Source: Gemmatimonas phototrophica (GTDB lineage: Bacteria > Gemmatimonadota > Gemmatimonadetes > Gemmatimonadales > Gemmatimonadaceae). Taken from it: a stretch of DNA of 9,256 nt. The notes under the pieces are model-generated. The model made no database searches. It was not told where the DNA came from and worked only from the letters and a program-made list of their open reading frames with translations. The number at the start of each line of letters is the position of its first letter. The first letter of the stretch is position 1. The position numbers and the translations under genes were made by a program. Where the stretch lies: positions 1-9,256 of the forward strand of contig CAMBRJ010000080.1 in assembly GCA_945870175.1 (NCBI GenBank), written 5' to 3'. Below are positions 6,364 to 9,256 of this stretch, one piece after another.

Positions 6364-7548
6364 ATGTCATCGATGCGGGAGGCGAAGGACCGGTCCCCGG
6401 TTGCTCCGGCGGGTTTTGATGCGTTTGCGATCGCCGCTCCTGGCCTCGCTCCGCTGATCGCCGCCGAGTGCGTCGCGCTGGGCATTACGCCGCGCGACGT
6501 CAGCCCTGCCGGCGTGTCGTTCAACGCCACCGCCGAACAGCTGTTCACGGTAAACCTGTGGTCGCGACTGGCCAGCCGCGTACTCGTGCGTCTGGCCGAG
6601 TTCGAGGCCCGCGATTTCGCGACGCTCGAGAAGATGGCGATGCGTGTGCCGTGGCACCGCGTGCTCTCGCCCGGCGCGGCCGTGCGGTTGCGCGTGACCT
6701 GTCGGAAGTCGCGGTTGTATCACTCGGATGCGGTGGCCGAGCGGGTGGCGCGCGGGATCACGAACAGCATCACGGGCTCGCAGGCGCTCGGTCGGGCCAA
6801 GGACGACGAGGAGGACGACGACGGCAACACGCAGTTGATCGTGGTGCGCTTCGATCACGACCGATGCACGATCAGCGCGGATAGCTCGGGGGCGCTGCTG
6901 CACCGACGAGGCTGGCGCCAGGCCATCGCGAAGGCGCCGCTGCGTGAGACGCTGGCGGCGGCGATGCTCGCGGCCTGTGACTGGAACGGCGAGGTGCCGC
7001 TGGTGGACCCGTTCTGCGGATCGGGTACCATCGGCATCGAAGCGGCGCTGCGCGTGCGTCGTATGGCGCCGGGGCTGGGGCGCGAGTTCGCGATGGAGCT
7101 GTGGCCCGGGGCCGATGCGCCGATGCACGAGCAGGTGCGCGCGACGGCGAGGGCGGAGCAGCTGCCGTCGCTGGGCGGGCCGATCGTGATGCGTGACCGC
7201 GATGCCGGCGCGTGCAAGGCCGCCGTGGCCAACGCGGAGCGCGCGGGCGTGCTACAGGATCTCGTGATCGAGCAGGGGCCGCTGTCGGATACGTCGCTGG
7301 AATCGATCGGCTCGGGCGGATTGGTGTTGACCAACCCGCCGTATGGCCTGCGAATCAGCGATAGTGCCGATCTGCGATCGCTGTACGCGCGGCTGGGCGA
7401 TGTGGTCCGCGCCGGCGGCCGCGGATGGCAACTCGGCATGCTGGTGCCCGATCGCGCGTTGGCGGCGCAGACGCGGCTCACGTTTGACGCCGTGCTGCGC
7501 ACGGCGAACGGTGGGCTACCGGTGGAAGTGTTGGTGTCGCGCGTGTAG
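6364..7548 (+). CDS. THUMP-domain class I SAM-dependent RNA methyltransferase (RlmL/YpsC/TrmN family)
   Basis: This is a predicted RNA N2-guanine methyltransferase acting on rRNA or tRNA in the cytoplasm. The 394-residue protein starts at ATG 6364 with a good Shine-Dalgarno GAGAGG six bases upstream. An N-terminal ferredoxin-like/THUMP region (about 20-175) includes KSRLYHSDAVAERV. The Rossmann methyltransferase domain follows, with the SAM-binding motif DPFCGSGT (215-222) and catalytic NPPYG (324-328). The length matches the single-domain B. subtilis YpsC type rather than the fused E. coli RlmKL. An acidic patch, DDEEDDDG (147-154), interrupts the end of the THUMP region. The precise RNA target (23S G2445 or tRNA G6) cannot be decided here. 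It probably shares a transcript with msrPQ. Confidence 0.92.
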   Translation: MSSMREAKDRSPVAPAGFDAFAIAAPGLAPLIAAECVALGITPRDVSPAGVSFNATAEQLFTVNLWSRLASRVLVRLAEFEARDFATLEKMAMRVPWHRVLSPGAAVRLRVTCRKSRLYHSDAVAERVARGITNSITGSQALGRAKDDEEDDDGNTQLIVVRFDHDRCTISADSSGALLHRRGWRQAIAKAPLRETLAAAMLAACDWNGEVPLVDPFCGSGTIGIEAALRVRRMAPGLGREFAMELWPGADAPMHEQVRATARAEQLPSLGGPIVMRDRDAGACKAAVANAERAGVLQDLVIEQGPLSDTSLESIGSGGLVLTNPPYGLRISDSADLRSLYARLGDVVRAGGRGWQLGMLVPDRALAAQTRLTFDAVLRTANGGLPVEVLVSRV

Positions 7549-7571
7549 ACGTCCGCACGCGACACCAACGC
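7528..7571. terminator. Bidirectional terminator hairpin between convergent methyltransferase and DUF6526 genes
   Basis: A perfect 12-bp inverted repeat (7530-7541 GTTGGTGTCGCG and 7558-7569 CGCGACACCAAC), extendable outward with one G:U pair to 7528/7571, spans the methyltransferase stop. The left arm encodes part of its last residues (VLVSRV). It lies in a 27-base gap between two converging genes and has no T-tract, which suits a shared barrier. Confidence 0.65.
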
Positions 7572-7575
7572 ACAC

Positions 7576-8016
7576 TCACACGCGGAAGTGGTCAGGACGC
7601 CAGGTTTTGATCTGACTCTTGATCTCCTTGCCTGTGAGCGCCGGATTCTTCACCACCATCTCGACCATCGTGGCCAGCTCGGCGTCGCTGGCGAAGCGCA
7701 GCGCGATGTAGTGGTGCGGCGAAAACGCGGCCTGTGCCCGTGCGGCCAGATCGGCCGGCAGCAGGCGGGCATAGCGCAGCTGCTCCTCGAGGCGGATCAG
7801 GCGATCCTGCGCGCGAATCGGCGACAGCCGCGATATCGTGACCGCCCCGAATAGCGCCAGCGCACCAACCAGCAGGTAATGCGTCTCGACATCTCGGATC
7901 GTCATCGCCCGCCACGCACTCCAGATCAGGAAGATCATCGAGAGCGGAGCGGCGAAGAAATGGAACATGGGCATGAACCGCGCGTGATTGGCGAAGTTCT
8001 GGGTCTTGTCAGCCAT
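7576..8016 (-). CDS. DUF6526 family membrane protein
   Basis: This protein of 146 residues has no known function. The start at ATG 8016 (MADKTQNFANHARFMPMFHFF) matches the family opening QNxxNHxRxxPxxHFF; AGGA lies about 10 bases upstream. Two hydrophobic segments (about 17-38 and 46-63) are followed by a soluble tail containing AQDRLIRLEEQLRYARLLP (69-87), ALRFASDAEL (105-114) and a C-terminal KTWRPDHFRV. These are the features I associate with DUF6526. The tail is probably cytoplasmic and charged. It starts 32 bases after the kinase stop on the same strand, so co-transcription with pnuC and the kinase is likely, but a link to NAD metabolism is only inferred from position. Confidence 0.85.
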   Translation of the reverse strand: MADKTQNFANHARFMPMFHFFAAPLSMIFLIWSAWRAMTIRDVETHYLLVGALALFGAVTISRLSPIRAQDRLIRLEEQLRYARLLPADLAARAQAAFSPHHYIALRFASDAELATMVEMVVKNPALTGKEIKSQIKTWRPDHFRV

Positions 8017-8048
8017 GGTGGTGTGTCCTGTTGAAGAAGATCGGCGGG

Positions 8049-8603
8049 TTACACGGCGTCGATCAGTGCGGTGGCTGTGGCGAGTCGTTGCTCCCACGGG
8101 CCCTGCACAACGGTAACCGGCGCGTCGAAACGCGCCAGCGTTTGGCGAAACAGGGCGTGCACTTCGTCGCGACGCGCTTCGCGGTCGCGCATGCCGTCAG
8201 CGATCCAGGGTACGTCGATCTCGAGCAGCAGGTAGTGCGCGGCGCGGCGCGCGATCGCCGCCTGCTCGATGAATTCGGGGCAGCGGCCGAAGTAGTGATG
8301 GCAGTAGACGACGGTGCTGATCAGGTCGGTATCCTGCAGCAGCATCGTGTCACCGCGGGCGATGGCGGCGGCAATGTGCGTGTCTTCCAGCGCCATTTGC
8401 CCGTTGGCGATGGCGCCATGGTCGCGGGCGTCGAGCGGCGCGCCCTTGGCGGCGGCATAGTCGCGCACGAACTCCGGCACACACGTGAGGCCGTAGCGCG
8501 CGGCCAACTGCAGGCCGAGCGTGGTTTTTCCGACCGACTCCGAGCCCGTGAGGACGATACGGGTCAGCTGGTGAGCTGTGTCCGCGCCGCCGATCGATGC
8601 CAT
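8049..8603 (-). CDS. NadR-type ribosylnicotinamide kinase / AAA ATPase
   Basis: This probably phosphorylates imported nicotinamide riboside to NMN, trapping it inside the cell for NAD synthesis. The 184-residue protein has a P-loop GSESVGKT (20-27), then PEFVRDYAA (43-51), the acidic motif DTDLIST (91-97) and W..DG.R (Trp133, Asp136-Arg139). The same pattern occurs in the C-terminal kinase domain of NadR. Neither the helix-turn-helix nor the NMN adenylyltransferase domain of full-length NadR is present, so it is a kinase-only version. The only plausible start, ATG 8603, lies inside pnuC, giving a 40-base overlap and probable translational coupling. The neighbouring NR transporter gene strongly supports the role. 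A different nucleoside or vitamin substrate is possible if the transporter is a PnuT-type paralogue. Confidence 0.88.
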   Translation of the reverse strand: MASIGGADTAHQLTRIVLTGSESVGKTTLGLQLAARYGLTCVPEFVRDYAAAKGAPLDARDHGAIANGQMALEDTHIAAAIARGDTMLLQDTDLISTVVYCHHYFGRCPEFIEQAAIARRAAHYLLLEIDVPWIADGMRDREARRDEVHALFRQTLARFDAPVTVVQGPWEQRLATATALIDAV

Positions 8604-9196
8604 TGCACGTAGCCGATGATGGCGAGCACCAGAAACACGGCATACAGAATCGCCGTGAGCGGGAGCTGCCGGTTAATGAACAGACCAATGTAGACCACGT
8701 CGACGGCGATCCAGAGTAACCAGTTCTCGAGAAGTTTGCGCGTCATCATGTACTGCGCCACGAGACTGATCGACACCAGCGCGGCGTCGAGCCACGGCAG
8801 TGCCGCCCCGGGCATCCGGCGCGTGATGGTGGCCAGGGTGAGCCACGACACGAGCGCAATGACCGCCATGAGGGCGGCGGTGCGACGCGGCGTGCGCGTG
8901 ACGACCACCGCGTCATGGCCCGGTCCACCGCGTAGCCAATGCCACCATCCGTACAACGACAACACCAGATAGACCGCTTGCAGCCCGGTGTCGGAGTAGA
9001 GGCCGGTGCGGGCGACCACGACGATGTAGAACCCGGCGTTGAGCACGCCCAGCGGCCAGCTCCAGATGTGCTCACGCGTGATGAGCCACACGTTGAGCAC
9101 CCCCGTGATGAAGCCGAAGAGCTCTGCGCAGGAGCTCCCGTGCGCGACGAGCCAGGCGCAGGGGATGGAGAGAAGGTGGAGCTCCGGACTGGTCAT
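8564..9196 (-). CDS. pnuC: Nicotinamide riboside transporter PnuC
   Basis: PnuC is a SWEET-like inner-membrane facilitator that takes up nicotinamide riboside. The 210-residue protein has about seven hydrophobic segments and the family motifs WPLGVLNAGFY (47-57), GLYSDTGLQ (65-73), YGWWHW (82-87) and ENWLLWIAVDVVYIGLF (157-173). Start ATG 9196 is chosen over a TTG three codons upstream (9205). There is no clear Shine-Dalgarno sequence. Facilitated uptake needs a trapping kinase, and the next gene supplies a NadR-type kinase overlapping the 3' end. PnuT (thiamine) and PnuX (riboflavin) are sister groups, so substrate assignment rests mainly on this neighbour. Confidence 0.92.
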   Translation of the reverse strand: MTSPELHLLSIPCAWLVAHGSSCAELFGFITGVLNVWLITREHIWSWPLGVLNAGFYIVVVARTGLYSDTGLQAVYLVLSLYGWWHWLRGGPGHDAVVVTRTPRRTAALMAVIALVSWLTLATITRRMPGAALPWLDAALVSISLVAQYMMTRKLLENWLLWIAVDVVYIGLFINRQLPLTAILYAVFLVLAIIGYVQWHRSAARTQLTS

Positions 9197-9207
9197 GAAC
9201 GCCAAAG

Positions 9208-9215
9208 CTAATTAG
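9208..9215. promoter_or_regulatory. AT-rich palindrome CTAATTAG, possible divergent -10 or operator for pnuC
   Basis: The perfect 8-bp palindrome CTAATTAG stands out in otherwise GC-rich DNA, 11 bases before the pnuC ATG on the minus strand. TAATTA could act as a -10 element in either direction. If used for pnuC the transcript would start only a few bases before the ATG, giving a very short leader, in line with the absence of a Shine-Dalgarno sequence. Confidence 0.3.
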
Positions 9216-9230
9216 GGTTCCCCGCACATG

Positions 9231-9256
9231 ACCGGGGTGCCGGCGCCGCCAGTGCG
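9231..9256 (+). promoter_or_regulatory. Possible 5' end of a TPP riboswitch, truncated by window edge
   Basis: On the plus strand, divergent from pnuC, ACCGGGGTGCCGGCGCC resembles the conserved start of the thi-box aptamer (GGGGTGCC followed by a variable P3 stem). The diagnostic CTGAGA and the distal part would fall outside the window, so this is only a hint. The same bases also form a 5-bp hairpin with 9220-9224. Confidence 0.2.

Noticed and set aside
8031..8612. 193-codon plus-strand frame opposite the NadR-type kinase
   Set aside because: It is the antisense shadow of a gene with clear P-loop kinase motifs; long antisense frames are expected at this GC content.

Overview
The window is about 9.3 kb of GC-rich bacterial DNA with short intergenic gaps, many overlapping or near-touching genes, lipoprotein and Tat export signals, and GC-rich hairpins where transcription units converge. 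The gene content (a DUF6526 protein, a stand-alone PnuC/NadR-type kinase pair, MsrPQ, a YbhGFSR-type exporter) and the codon use suggest a Gemmatimonadota-like or otherwise deep-branching Gram-negative soil or water bacterium. That assignment is inference, since no marker gene is present. No tRNA, rRNA, CRISPR array, transposase or integrase was found.

Layout. (1) 1-2565, plus strand: the 3' part of a HlyD-type membrane-fusion protein, an ABC ATPase and an ABC-2 permease, coupled by 4-base stop/start overlaps, followed by a hairpin terminator. This is a drug/solute exporter of the YbhGFSR type. (2) 2566-3673: an island-like stretch with one minus-strand gene, a divergent lipoprotein alpha-carbonic anhydrase. 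It is bracketed by a perfect 28-bp direct repeat whose left copy is the 3' end of the permease gene. (3) 3674-4657, minus strand: a YajO-like aldo/keto reductase. (4) 4773-7548, plus strand, divergent from the reductase: msrP, msrQ and a THUMP-domain RNA methyltransferase, packed as one operon. MsrP and MsrQ form the periplasmic methionine sulfoxide repair system, with MsrQ as the membrane haem electron donor. (5) 7549-9196, minus strand: pnuC, a NadR-type ribosylnicotinamide kinase overlapping it by 40 bp, and a DUF6526 membrane protein. The first two make a nicotinamide riboside uptake-and-trapping unit feeding NAD synthesis. A hairpin lies between the converging methyltransferase and DUF6526 genes.

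The most unusual spot is 2536-3671. The carbonic anhydrase segment looks inserted at, or recombined with, the permease 3' end: the second repeat copy, just before the reductase, still reads as the permease C-terminus plus a stop codon. The carbonic anhydrase itself keeps its zinc ligands but lacks the usual disulfide cysteines, the N-terminal Trp-rich segment and the proton-shuttle histidine. Other points are a 12-bp in-frame tandem repeat at the start of the ABC ATPase gene, and a possible TPP-riboswitch-like start at the right edge, cut by the window end.
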